NCBI RefSeq assembly: GCF_001567585.1
Contig: NZ_LRQV01000013.1
Location: forward strand, 1-64,000
Length of the DNA: 64,000 bases
Source: Micromonospora rosaria
GTDB taxonomy: Bacteria; Actinomycetota; Actinomycetes; Mycobacteriales; Micromonosporaceae
Direction: 5' to 3'
Every line of letters starts with the position of its first letter. Positions within the stretch are counted from its first letter, which is position 1. Both the position numbers and the translations under genes were made by a program. This document shows positions 10,386-18,293 of this stretch, piece after piece. The notes beneath the pieces were generated by a model that saw only the letters and a program-made list of their open reading frames with translations, ran no database searches and was not told where the DNA came from.

Positions 10386-11372
10386 TCAGTTCCCGGCCCC
10401 GGCCGCCGACGCGGTCAACCCCTGCGTCAGGGCCTCCACGCCGAGCACGTTGCGCACGCCGGCGGAGGTGGCGGAGAAGGGGATGACCACGTACCGCTGC
10501 TGCCGGACCGCCGACAGGTTGCGCAGGGTGGTGTGACCGGCCAGGAAGGTCTTCTTCTGCGCGGCGGGATCCCAGCGCGCGTCGACCAGCACGATGACGT
10601 CGGGATCGCGCTCGGCGACGACCTCCCAACTGGTGTCGGCCCACCGGCCGGTGACGTCGGCGAAGACGTTGGTCACCCCGGCCGCCGACATGATCATGTT
10701 CGGGGCGCCGCAGCACGCGCCGACGCTGGGGGCGTCGCTGCCGCCGTCCCACCACATCACCCGGGCGTCCGGCGCGGCGGCGGCGGCCGTCGTGATCCGG
10801 GCCCGGTGCTCGGCGACGAGGGCCTCCGCGCGGTCGGTGACCCCGAAGATCGCGGCGATCTCCCGGATCTCGCCGAAGACGTCGTCGATCCGCAGCGTCG
10901 CGGGGCGGGTCTCCGCCGGGCAGCCCGCCGGTGAGAGGTACGTGCCGACACCGAGCTGCTGCCAGCCCTCACGGTCGCCGACGCCCTCGTCGCCGAACGC
11001 GCTGGCGAAGGAGGCGTAGACGAAGTCCGGCTCGACCTCGAGCAGTTTCTCCCGGGCCGGGTACTCCTCGGCCAGGACCGGGACCCGCGCGTACGCGGCG
11101 GCGTAGGCGGGCAGGATCTCGTCGTCCAGGTACGCCGTGCCGACCATCCGGTCGGCCAGGCCGAGGGCCAGCATGATCTCGGTGGCGGGCTGGTTCATCG
11201 TCACCACCCGGGCGGGCGGTTCGGGGATCGTGACCGGCGTGCCGCAGTTGGTCAGGACCACGCCGGCGGAATCCGATCCGGCAGGGGCCTCCTGGTCGGC
11301 GGCGCAGCCGCCGAGCAGCACGACGAGAACGGACAGGGGCGCGGCAACGCGCCAGAGCATGGGGATCCGCAC
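10386..11372 (-). CDS. Cobalamin/iron-chelate-type substrate-binding lipoprotein (BtuF-like)
   Basis: The product is about 328 residues from the GTG at 11372; an ATG at 11360 and a GTG at 11393 are alternatives. It has a lipoprotein signal with lipobox LLGGC. The mature domain is a periplasmic-binding type III fold: PARVVTMNQPATEIMLALG at its start, ALVAEHRARI mid-chain, and DPDVIVLVDARWD near the end. It delivers substrate to the permease encoded next. The upstream leader is a cobalamin riboswitch, which indicates that the ligand is a corrinoid rather than a siderophore. Confidence 0.82.
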   Translation of the reverse strand: MRIPMLWRVAAPLSVLVVLLGGCAADQEAPAGSDSAGVVLTNCGTPVTIPEPPARVVTMNQPATEIMLALGLADRMVGTAYLDDEILPAYAAAYARVPVLAEEYPAREKLLEVEPDFVYASFASAFGDEGVGDREGWQQLGVGTYLSPAGCPAETRPATLRIDDVFGEIREIAAIFGVTDRAEALVAEHRARITTAAAAAPDARVMWWDGGSDAPSVGACCGAPNMIMSAAGVTNVFADVTGRWADTSWEVVAERDPDVIVLVDARWDPAAQKKTFLAGHTTLRNLSAVRQQRYVVIPFSATSAGVRNVLGVEALTQGLTASAAGAGN

Positions 11373-11404
11373 AGCGGGACCACCTTCCAGCACCTCGTGG
11401 ACGG

Positions 11405-11575
11405 GTCGAGCGTGCCGTGGCCGGTCTCCTGGCTGACGGGTACCACACCGACGGCCGGCCTTCCCGAGCGTGAACGCTCAGTGACCTCCACGGAGGACAA
11501 GGGCCGTCGGCTTCCCGATCACAGTGGCGAGGGCCGCGCCGGTACCGCACCGGCTTCCCGAACACCACGGCGGCC
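11405..11575 (-). promoter_or_regulatory. Cobalamin (AdoCbl) riboswitch
   Basis: Read on the minus strand, the leader has the conserved blocks in order. GGGAAGCCGGTGCG comes first. A GCGCGGCCCTCGCCACTGTGA-like core follows. A peripheral stem lies between, and the B12 box GTCAGCCAGGAGACCGGCC ends it at about 11413-11436. The element ends some 40 nt before the binding-protein start, a position suited to blocking translation or stopping transcription when cobalamin is plentiful. It controls a four-gene importer/CbiX-like operon. Confidence 0.92.
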
Positions 11576-11653
11576 ACACCCTACCTCCCGCGCCGTCCCC
11601 TCGGGAATCCCACCGCCTGCGGAAGCGGGCTGCTCAGGGGCGCCGCCGCCGGC

Positions 11654-14158
11654 TCAGGTGGCCGGGCGGGGCTCGTGGGTGCGGGGGTCACCGCCGTGCA
11701 GCACCTCCAGGGCAGCGGCGACGACGCCGACCCCGGTGAGCAGGACGAGGGGCCAGGGCGGGGGCAGCAGGACAGTCAGCGGGGACAGGGCGGCGACGAG
11801 AACCGCCCCGCCGACCCGTTGCCAGCTCACCACGCGCCACATCCGCCACCAGTACCACTGGTTGGCGGCCAGGTACAGCGCCACGCCCAGGTAGAGGGCG
11901 TAGTGCCCGTAGGCGTTGACGGTCCGCTCCGGCACCAGGATCTGGCGCAGGCTGAAGGCGACCAGCATCACCCCGGCGACCATGGGCAGGTGCAGGTACG
12001 TGAAGGCGTCCCGGGCGAGCAGCGTCCGCGCCCGGCCGGTCCGGGCCCGCAGGGCCAGGCGCGAGGAGTCGATGGTGGTGAAGTACGACCACCACAGGGT
12101 CCCGATGCTCAGCGCTCCGACGACGACGAGCGCCAGGACGGTGACGGAGACCGGCCGCCCGCTCGTGGCGAGGCCCACGGAGATGATGGCCTCGCCGAAG
12201 GCGATGAGCATGATGAGCGCGTACCGGTCGACCCAGTGCCGTACCGACTGCACCCGCCAGGCGGCGCTCTCCCGCAGGTAGGCGCCGACGTACTGGACGA
12301 GCAGGGCCGCGACCCACAGCAGGGTGATGCCCAGGCTGTCGGAGACCACCGCGGGCGTCACGACCTCCACCGCCACGATGACCGCCAGCAGCGCGAGCGC
12401 GATGCCGGAGGGCAGGGCGACCCGGCGCGCGACGTGCCGCAGGACCGCGTTCGTGCGGGACACCTGCCAGAGCAGCACGCCCTGGATGAGCTGCCCGGCG
12501 ACGTAACACACCACGATGAGCGAGGAGCCCTGCAGGCCACCGCCGGCGGGGCCGAATGCCTGGGGAATGGCGAAGCCGAGCACCAGCACGGCCGTGGCGA
12601 TGCCGATCGTGCTGAACCGGACCACCGCCGTCTCGGTGCGGACGATGTTGGCCAGCCAGGAGTACGAGATCCACGCCCACCAGAGCAACGCGAGCAGGGT
12701 CAGCCCCCGGACGATGCCGAGCAGCGACGGGTGCCGGGTCATCAGCAACGTCACCTGGATGAACGCGAACACGAACACCAGGTCGACGAAGAGTTCCCGG
12801 GGGGAGACCCCACCGAGGCGGGCCGCCTCGGGCTCGACCAGGTGGTGCAGCGCCTGGTGCCGGCGGCGGAAGATCGTCTGGTCGGCGACCGCCATCGCGG
12901 CGACCCCCACGGCGAGCAGCGCCAGCGCGCCCACGGCGGGGGCGCCGACCGCCAGCGGCAGCAGGGCGAGGAGCAGCCCGATGCCGATCAGCGGGCTGCG
13001 ACCGATGATCCGTGCCGTCCGCCACTCGAAGGCGACCAGCGCGATCAGGTAGAGCAGCACCCCGCCGAAGAGGGTCAGGACGCTCGTGGTGTCCCAGGGA
13101 CGGTCGGCCTCCCCCACCGCGACGGCGACGGCGTGCTTGAGACCGAGGGCGAAGATGATCAGCCCGGAGATCATGGGCAGGTGCAGCCCGAGGTAGGCGT
13201 CCCGGGCCAGCCGGGTCCGGGCCGGGCCCCGGGCCCGCCACAGCCCGTGTTCGGCGAGCATCTTCGCCAGGTCGAAGTAGGTCCACCACAGCGCCGACAC
13301 GATGATCATGCCCAGGGTCGCGGCGGCGGCCACCTCCCAGGTGACCGGCTCGTCCACGCCGACCCCCCGGCTCGCCCCGATCGAGATGATCGTCTCGCCG
13401 AGCGCCACCAGGATGATCACGGCATGCCGTTCGGCCAGGTGCCACGGCGACACGACCTGCCAGGTACCCCGGCCGACCCCGGCGAAGATGACGAAGTCGA
13501 CGCCGAGCGCGCCGGCGAACAGGACGACCCGGACCAGATCCCCGTCGACCCGTTCCGGCAGGGCCGGCGGGAGCAGCACGGCGACCAGCAGCATCGCCCC
13601 GGCCGCGAGGAAGGCCAGCCACACCAGCAGCCTCCGGCCCGTCGCGCCGCCCCGCTGGTGGTAGGTGAGCACCGCCAGGACACAGAACCGGATCAGGAGG
13701 TAGCCGCCGACCACCACGACCGGACCGGAGAGGTTGCCGGGCACGTCGGCGAACGCCTCCGGTACGGCGACCCCGATCACCAGCACCGCGGTCGCCACCC
13801 CGGTCATCAGCAGCGGCATGCCGCCCCGGTCGACGTGGATGACGTTGCCGAGCCAGGCACAGGACGTCCAGCAGTGCCACAGCAGCAGGATCACCAGGAC
13901 CCCACGGATCGTGCCGAACACGCTCAGGTCGGCCGACATCAGCGTGGCCACCTTCAGAAAGGCGAAGACGAAGAACAGGTCGACGAAGAGCTCCATCCAG
14001 CTCACGTCACCCTCGGCGCCGGGGTCCCGACCCACCAGCCGGACACCACCGGCGCTCGGATGCGGACGCAGGCCGTCGTCGGACACCTGTTCACTCTGGC
14101 AAGCACCACCACCGGCCGCAGGCGGTTCGCCACAGCGGGGACGGCCGACCGACGGCAC
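11654..14158 (-). CDS. Double low-temperature-requirement A (LtrA) membrane protein
   Basis: The 834-residue protein contains two complete LtrA domains in tandem. The first begins at WMELFVDLFFVFAFLKVATLM (about residue 54) and the second at PRELFVDLVFVFAFIQVTLLM (about 455). Each has repeated family motifs, such as ERHAVIILVALGETIISIG in the first and DRYALIMLIAFGEAIISVG in the second. Typical LtrA proteins are about 350-420 residues with one domain. The function is unknown; the family is named for a Listeria cold-growth gene. The start is uncertain: GTG at 14158, or GTG at 14086, neither with a good ribosome site. Confidence 0.8.
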   Translation of the reverse strand: MPSVGRPRCGEPPAAGGGACQSEQVSDDGLRPHPSAGGVRLVGRDPGAEGDVSWMELFVDLFFVFAFLKVATLMSADLSVFGTIRGVLVILLLWHCWTSCAWLGNVIHVDRGGMPLLMTGVATAVLVIGVAVPEAFADVPGNLSGPVVVVGGYLLIRFCVLAVLTYHQRGGATGRRLLVWLAFLAAGAMLLVAVLLPPALPERVDGDLVRVVLFAGALGVDFVIFAGVGRGTWQVVSPWHLAERHAVIILVALGETIISIGASRGVGVDEPVTWEVAAAATLGMIIVSALWWTYFDLAKMLAEHGLWRARGPARTRLARDAYLGLHLPMISGLIIFALGLKHAVAVAVGEADRPWDTTSVLTLFGGVLLYLIALVAFEWRTARIIGRSPLIGIGLLLALLPLAVGAPAVGALALLAVGVAAMAVADQTIFRRRHQALHHLVEPEAARLGGVSPRELFVDLVFVFAFIQVTLLMTRHPSLLGIVRGLTLLALLWWAWISYSWLANIVRTETAVVRFSTIGIATAVLVLGFAIPQAFGPAGGGLQGSSLIVVCYVAGQLIQGVLLWQVSRTNAVLRHVARRVALPSGIALALLAVIVAVEVVTPAVVSDSLGITLLWVAALLVQYVGAYLRESAAWRVQSVRHWVDRYALIMLIAFGEAIISVGLATSGRPVSVTVLALVVVGALSIGTLWWSYFTTIDSSRLALRARTGRARTLLARDAFTYLHLPMVAGVMLVAFSLRQILVPERTVNAYGHYALYLGVALYLAANQWYWWRMWRVVSWQRVGGAVLVAALSPLTVLLPPPWPLVLLTGVGVVAAALEVLHGGDPRTHEPRPAT

Positions 14159-14251
14159 CCCCGCGCGTACCGGGCTCCTCCCCAGCGGGGGACCCGGGCC
14201 GTGGTGGTTACGGCTCAGGGCACCGGGGCCGGCGCCCTCAGGCGGGCGGTG

Positions 14252-15730
14252 TCACGGGCGGGTCGACCCGATCGGCTCCCGGACCAGGGTGGCGTCGACG
14301 TAGCAGTACCGCCACTCCTCGCCGGGTTCGAGCGAGCGGATCAACGGGTGCCCCGTCTGGCGGAAGTGCTCCTCGGCGTGGTTGTGCGGTGAGTCGCTGC
14401 AACACCGTACCGCGCCGCAGGTCAGACACATCCGTAGCTGCACCCAGTCGTCGCCGGTGGCCACGCACTGCGGGCACTCCTCGGCGTCGGACTCGGTGAT
14501 CTGGATCCGGTCCAGGTGCGTGCAGGCGGTGCTGATCGTCTCCTCCCGGACGTACCGCCAGCCGGGGTGCAGTATCCGGTCCGGGATCACCCGGGCCAGG
14601 TAGCGCGAGTTCGCGGCGAGCAGTGGGCTGAGCACGGCGAGCACCAACACGTACAGGGCGATGAAGGGGCCGAGCCGCGGATCGAGGCCGGCGGTCAACG
14701 CGAGCGTGGCGAGGATCAACGAGAACTCGCCCCGGCCGAGAACCGTCAGTCCGACGTTGGCCGCGCCCCGCTGGTTCAGCCCGAACAGGCGACCGGCGAC
14801 CAGCCCGGCCACCACGTTGATCACGATCGTCAGCAGCACCGCGGCGAGTACCGGCAGCGCCACCGTGCCGATCTCCCCGACGTCGATGCTCAGCCCGAAG
14901 ACCACGAAGAACACCGCCGCGAAGACGTCGCGCAGGGGCAGGACGAGGCGTTCCACCCGTTCCCGGACCGTGGTGCGCGCCACCACCAGCCCGATCATCA
15001 ACGCGCCGATCGCGTCGGAGACCCCGATCTCGGCGGAGATCCCGGCGACGAGCAGGACCAACCCGACCATGAGCAGGGCGAGCAGCTCGTCCTCCCGGCT
15101 GTCGATCACCCGGGCGACCAGCCGGGCGCCGTACCGGGCCACGGCGAAGAGGACGACCAGGTAGCCGAAGCTGATGCCGATCCGCAGGGCGAGTTCGCCC
15201 GCCGACCCGGCGCCGGACAGGATCGGTGAGAGCAGCGCCAGGTACAGCGCGAGGAACAGGTCCTCGATGACGATGATGCCGAGGATGACCGGGGTCTCCG
15301 CGTTGGCCAGCCGGCGCAGCTCGATGAGCAGTTTGGTGGCGATGGCCGACGAGGAGATGCCCAGCGCGCCCGCGATGACGAAGGCCTCGTGGCCGCCCCA
15401 GCCCAGGGCGAAGCCGAGGGCCAGGCCGGCGCTGATGTTGAGGGCGATGTAGCAGCCGGCCGCCACGAACAGCCGCTTGCCGCTGCCGAGCACCTGCTGG
15501 ACCGGGAACTCGACGCCCAGGTGGAACAGCAGGAGCACCAGGCCGAGCGAGGCGAGCAGACTCAGGTCCTCGGGGTGCGCGATGAGGACGGGCCCGGGGG
15601 TGGCCGGCCCGAGCAGGATGCCGGCGAGCATGAAGAACGGCACGGTGGGCAGGTTGACCCGTCGGCCCGCCCTGGCCAGCAGGCCCGCGACCAGCACCAG
15701 GGCGCCGAAACCGAGCAGCTCAGCATGCAT
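14252..15730 (-). CDS. Cation:proton antiporter (CPA2/KhtU-like) with a C-terminal UBP-type zinc finger
   Basis: The 492-residue protein has a Kef/CPA2-type membrane domain (residues about 1-390) with twelve or more helices. Family motifs are LPTVPFFMLAGILLGP, the exchange-site-like ALGISSSAIATKLL, and EIGVSDAIGALMIGLV. Residues about 400-490 form a ZnF-UBP-like module: CTHLD, EECPQC, LRMCLTCGAVRCC, and HAEEHFRQTGHPL. No RCK domain is present. A KhtT-like regulator gene lies 45 nt upstream on the same strand. By analogy with KhtTU the protein would export K+ or another cation in exchange for H+. An AGGAG ribosome site precedes the ATG. Confidence 0.85.
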   Translation of the reverse strand: MHAELLGFGALVLVAGLLARAGRRVNLPTVPFFMLAGILLGPATPGPVLIAHPEDLSLLASLGLVLLLFHLGVEFPVQQVLGSGKRLFVAAGCYIALNISAGLALGFALGWGGHEAFVIAGALGISSSAIATKLLIELRRLANAETPVILGIIVIEDLFLALYLALLSPILSGAGSAGELALRIGISFGYLVVLFAVARYGARLVARVIDSREDELLALLMVGLVLLVAGISAEIGVSDAIGALMIGLVVARTTVRERVERLVLPLRDVFAAVFFVVFGLSIDVGEIGTVALPVLAAVLLTIVINVVAGLVAGRLFGLNQRGAANVGLTVLGRGEFSLILATLALTAGLDPRLGPFIALYVLVLAVLSPLLAANSRYLARVIPDRILHPGWRYVREETISTACTHLDRIQITESDAEECPQCVATGDDWVQLRMCLTCGAVRCCSDSPHNHAEEHFRQTGHPLIRSLEPGEEWRYCYVDATLVREPIGSTRP

Positions 15731-15775
15731 GGGACGAACTCCTGGGGAGGGGGGTGACCCGCGGCGGCGGCGAGT

Positions 15776-16003
15776 CTAGTCGGCGAAGTACGTGCCGACC
15801 AGCAGGGCGCCGACCTTGCGGGCCTGCTCGTCGGTCAGCTCGATCACCGCCACGGGGTCGTCCGAGCCCGAGGTGAAGATGTACAGGTCACGGACACCGT
15901 CGCGGCGCACGACGATGGACAACCGCTGGCTACGGCTGCCCAGGTCGACGTCGTACCGTGTCCCGATACCCGGCAGATCCTGCGAGACGATCCCCTTGCC
16001 CAT
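15776..16003 (-). CDS. Short KhtT-type antiporter regulatory subunit (N-terminal domain only)
   Basis: The 75-residue product matches the N-terminal domain of KhtT/YhaT-type K+/H+ antiporter regulators: DLPGIGTRYDVDLGSRSQRLSI, then RDLYIF and VAVIELTDEQARKVGALL. Family members normally continue with a C-terminal RCK_C (TrkA-C) ligand-binding domain, which is missing. The natural stop is in frame, and a GGAGGG ribosome site precedes the ATG, so it looks like a real short gene rather than a frameshift. It is placed directly upstream of the antiporter gene, probably in the same transcript. Confidence 0.72.
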   Translation of the reverse strand: MGKGIVSQDLPGIGTRYDVDLGSRSQRLSIVVRRDGVRDLYIFTSGSDDPVAVIELTDEQARKVGALLVGTYFAD

Positions 16004-16109
16004 CCGCCCTCCCCGCTGCGATGCCTGCGCCCATCGTACGAGTCCGCAGGCCCGGACCGGGGCCCCGGCGGTGCCACCGGACGACAGCCGGGTGCGGAGC
16101 TGCCGCCGG

Positions 16110-16263
16110 CTACCTGAGTGCGGCGTAGAGCAGGTCGACGAGGTGCTCGGCGGCGGTGTCGTAGCCGGGGTCGGCGAGCTGTTCGGCGACGATCGCGGTC
16201 GCCGGCGAACATCCCGACGAGATCGCCGACGACATCGACGGGTTCCTCCGCGAGAATCGCTGA
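16110..16263. pseudogene. Two overlapping short gene remnants on opposite strands
   Basis: Between 16004 and 16314 no intact gene is seen. On the minus strand a frame ending at 16110 closes with EQLADPGYDTAAEHLVDLLYAALR, which resembles a regulator C-terminus. On the plus strand a frame ending at 16263 closes with AGEHPDEIADDIDGFLRENR. Neither has a convincing start or a complete domain. The block looks like degraded ends of two genes joined by deletion (inference). No family is assigned. Confidence 0.35.
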
Positions 16264-16314
16264 GCGCACCGCCACCCCCGTCGGCGGTCCGCCCGGCGGG
16301 AGCGAGGAGCGCGC

Positions 16315-17613
16315 ATGTCGAAGGTGTCCACGGGCCCGGCCGAGCCCGCCGTGCCGGTGTCGGCCGGGCCGCCGGCTCCGAGGTGGTCCGCGTGGCGGGT
16401 CGTGGTCGGCTTCGGGATGGTCAGCCTGGCCGCCGACATGGTCTACGAGGGCGCGCGGTCGATCACCGGGCCGCTGCTGGGCGCGCTGGGCGCCTCGGCC
16501 CTGGTCGTGGGCCTGGTGGCCGGCGCCGGGGAGGCCATGGCCCTGCTGCTGCGCCTGGCCTTCGGGCCGCTGGCCGACCGCACCGGCCGGTACTGGTCCC
16601 TGACGCTGGCCGGGTACGCGGTGACCGCCGTCTGTGTGCCGCTCCTCGCCGTGGCGCCCTTCCTCGGCGGCGCCGGCCTGCTGGTCGCCGCCGCGCTGAT
16701 CCTGGCCGAGCGCGCCGGCAAGGCCGTGCGCAGCCCGGCCAAGTCGGCATTGCTGGCCCAGGCCGCCGGAGCCGTCGGTCGGGGGCGCGGCTTCGCGGTG
16801 CACAAGGCCCTGGACCAGCTCGGCGCGTTCACCGGGCCGCTGCTGGTCGCGGCCGTCATCGCGGCCACCGGCCTGATCTGGCCGGCCCTGGCCGTCCTGG
16901 CGGTGCCCGGGGCGCTGGCCGTCGGGCTGCTGCTGTGGATCCGTCGGCGGGTACCCCAGCCGGCCGTCTTCGACCGCGAAGCCCCGGCACCCGCCGCCTC
17001 CGCCGGCCCCGCCACCGCCCCACCGTCGACCGCTGCGCGCCGCTGGGTCGGCGCCGACCTGCCCCGTCGCTTCTTCCTGTTCGCCGCGGCGGCGGGAGCC
17101 GCCACCGCCGGGCTGGTGACCTTCGGGATCATCTCGTTCCACGCCACGCGGACCGGGGTGCTGGCCACCGCCGGGATTCCGCTGCTGTACGCCGCCGCGA
17201 TGGCCGCCGCCGCCGTGGCCGCCCTGGCCAGCGGTCACCTGTACGACCGGTGGCACGCCCGGGTGCTGTTCGCCCTGCCCGTGCTGGGGGCCGCCGTGCC
17301 GGCCCTGGCGCTGTCCGGCAGCTTCGGCGCGATCGTGGTCGGCACCCTGCTGTGGGGCGCGGCGGTCGGGGTACAGGACTCCACCGTCAAGGCCCTCGTG
17401 GCCGACCTCGTCCCGGCCGCCCGCCGCGCCACCGCCTACGGCGTCTTCGCCGCCGTCCAGGGCGTCGCGGCCCTGGCGGGCGGCGGTCTGGCGGGAGCGT
17501 TGTACAGCCGCTCGCTGCCCGCCCTGATCGCCGTCCTCGGCGCCACCCAACTTCTCGCCCTGGGGCTGCTCGCCGCCAGCCTCGTCGACCACCGGGCACC
17601 CGCCGGGCGGTAG
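16315..17613 (+). CDS. MFS transporter
   Basis: The 432-residue protein has twelve predicted membrane helices and the MFS loop 2-3 motif FGPLADRTGRYWSL (about residues 82-95). A second-half counterpart is at GHLYDRWHAR (about 303). The central loop (about 215-245) is Ala/Pro-rich. The segment AERAGKAVRSPAKSALLA is found in a subfamily of actinobacterial MFS proteins without known substrates. The ATG follows a GAGGAG site. It stands alone between a decayed region and the PPC-domain gene. Efflux is likely; the substrate is unknown. Confidence 0.8.
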   Translation: MSKVSTGPAEPAVPVSAGPPAPRWSAWRVVVGFGMVSLAADMVYEGARSITGPLLGALGASALVVGLVAGAGEAMALLLRLAFGPLADRTGRYWSLTLAGYAVTAVCVPLLAVAPFLGGAGLLVAAALILAERAGKAVRSPAKSALLAQAAGAVGRGRGFAVHKALDQLGAFTGPLLVAAVIAATGLIWPALAVLAVPGALAVGLLLWIRRRVPQPAVFDREAPAPAASAGPATAPPSTAARRWVGADLPRRFFLFAAAAGAATAGLVTFGIISFHATRTGVLATAGIPLLYAAAMAAAAVAALASGHLYDRWHARVLFALPVLGAAVPALALSGSFGAIVVGTLLWGAAVGVQDSTVKALVADLVPAARRATAYGVFAAVQGVAALAGGGLAGALYSRSLPALIAVLGATQLLALGLLAASLVDHRAPAGR

Positions 17614-17706
17614 CACCGGCGTGTCCTCCGTGAGGACCCGGCCCTGAGGGGTAACCGCCGGCCGGAGAGCGGGCCGCCGCTCACCGTGTCGAACCGGAGG
17701 CGGACC

Positions 17707-18150
17707 ATGAGAATGACCGAACTGACCGACGGCGGGTGCCGCGTGATCGTGGTCGCGGTCGACAAGGGCGAGGACGCGGTCGAGGTCGTCAACGAGGTGG
17801 CGGCCCGCTCCGACGTCCGGGGGGCGCGGGTCACCGCCGTCGGCGGGTTCCGCCGCGCCGAGGTCGGCTACTTCGACCGGGACGCGCGGGACTACCTCCG
17901 GATCCCCGTCGCCGAGCAGGTCGAGGTGCTGTCCCTGCTCGGCGACGTCGCCGAGAGCCAGGGCCGGCCCGCATTGCACGTGCACGCCGTGCTCGGCCGC
18001 CGCGACGGCAGCACCGTCGGCGGGCACCTGCTGCGGGGCGAGGTCTGGCCCACCCTCGAAGTGATCATCAGCGAGGTCGGCGGGAGCCTCGTCAAGCGCG
18101 TCGACCCGGAGACCGGCCTCGCGCTGCTCACCGCGACCGGTCGCCCCTGA
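17707..18150 (+). CDS. PPC-domain (DUF296) DNA-binding-like protein
   Basis: The 147-residue product is one PPC/DUF296 domain: VIVVAVDKGEDAVEVVNEVAA, the glycine-rich strand ARVTAVGGFRRAEVGYFD, the conserved histidines in GRPALHVHAVLGRRDGSTVGGHL, and the terminal EVIISEVGG. Bacterial members are stand-alone trimers with a metal site formed by the HxH and GGHL histidines; plant relatives bind AT-rich DNA. The biochemical role in bacteria is not defined. The ATG at 17707 has GGAGGCGG about 8 nt upstream; a GTG at 17686 would add seven residues. Confidence 0.78.
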   Translation: MRMTELTDGGCRVIVVAVDKGEDAVEVVNEVAARSDVRGARVTAVGGFRRAEVGYFDRDARDYLRIPVAEQVEVLSLLGDVAESQGRPALHVHAVLGRRDGSTVGGHLLRGEVWPTLEVIISEVGGSLVKRVDPETGLALLTATGRP

Positions 18151-18293
18151 GGACGCGCCGCCCGCCCGACGCCCACCCGGCAGGTCCAGCGGCACGGGCC
18201 GGGCGCCGGGCGGACGGACGCCGTGGACCTGACCGGGCATGGCACCATGTCCGGTGTGCTCCGCCGAGTGGGACAGACGCTGATGGGGTCGGG

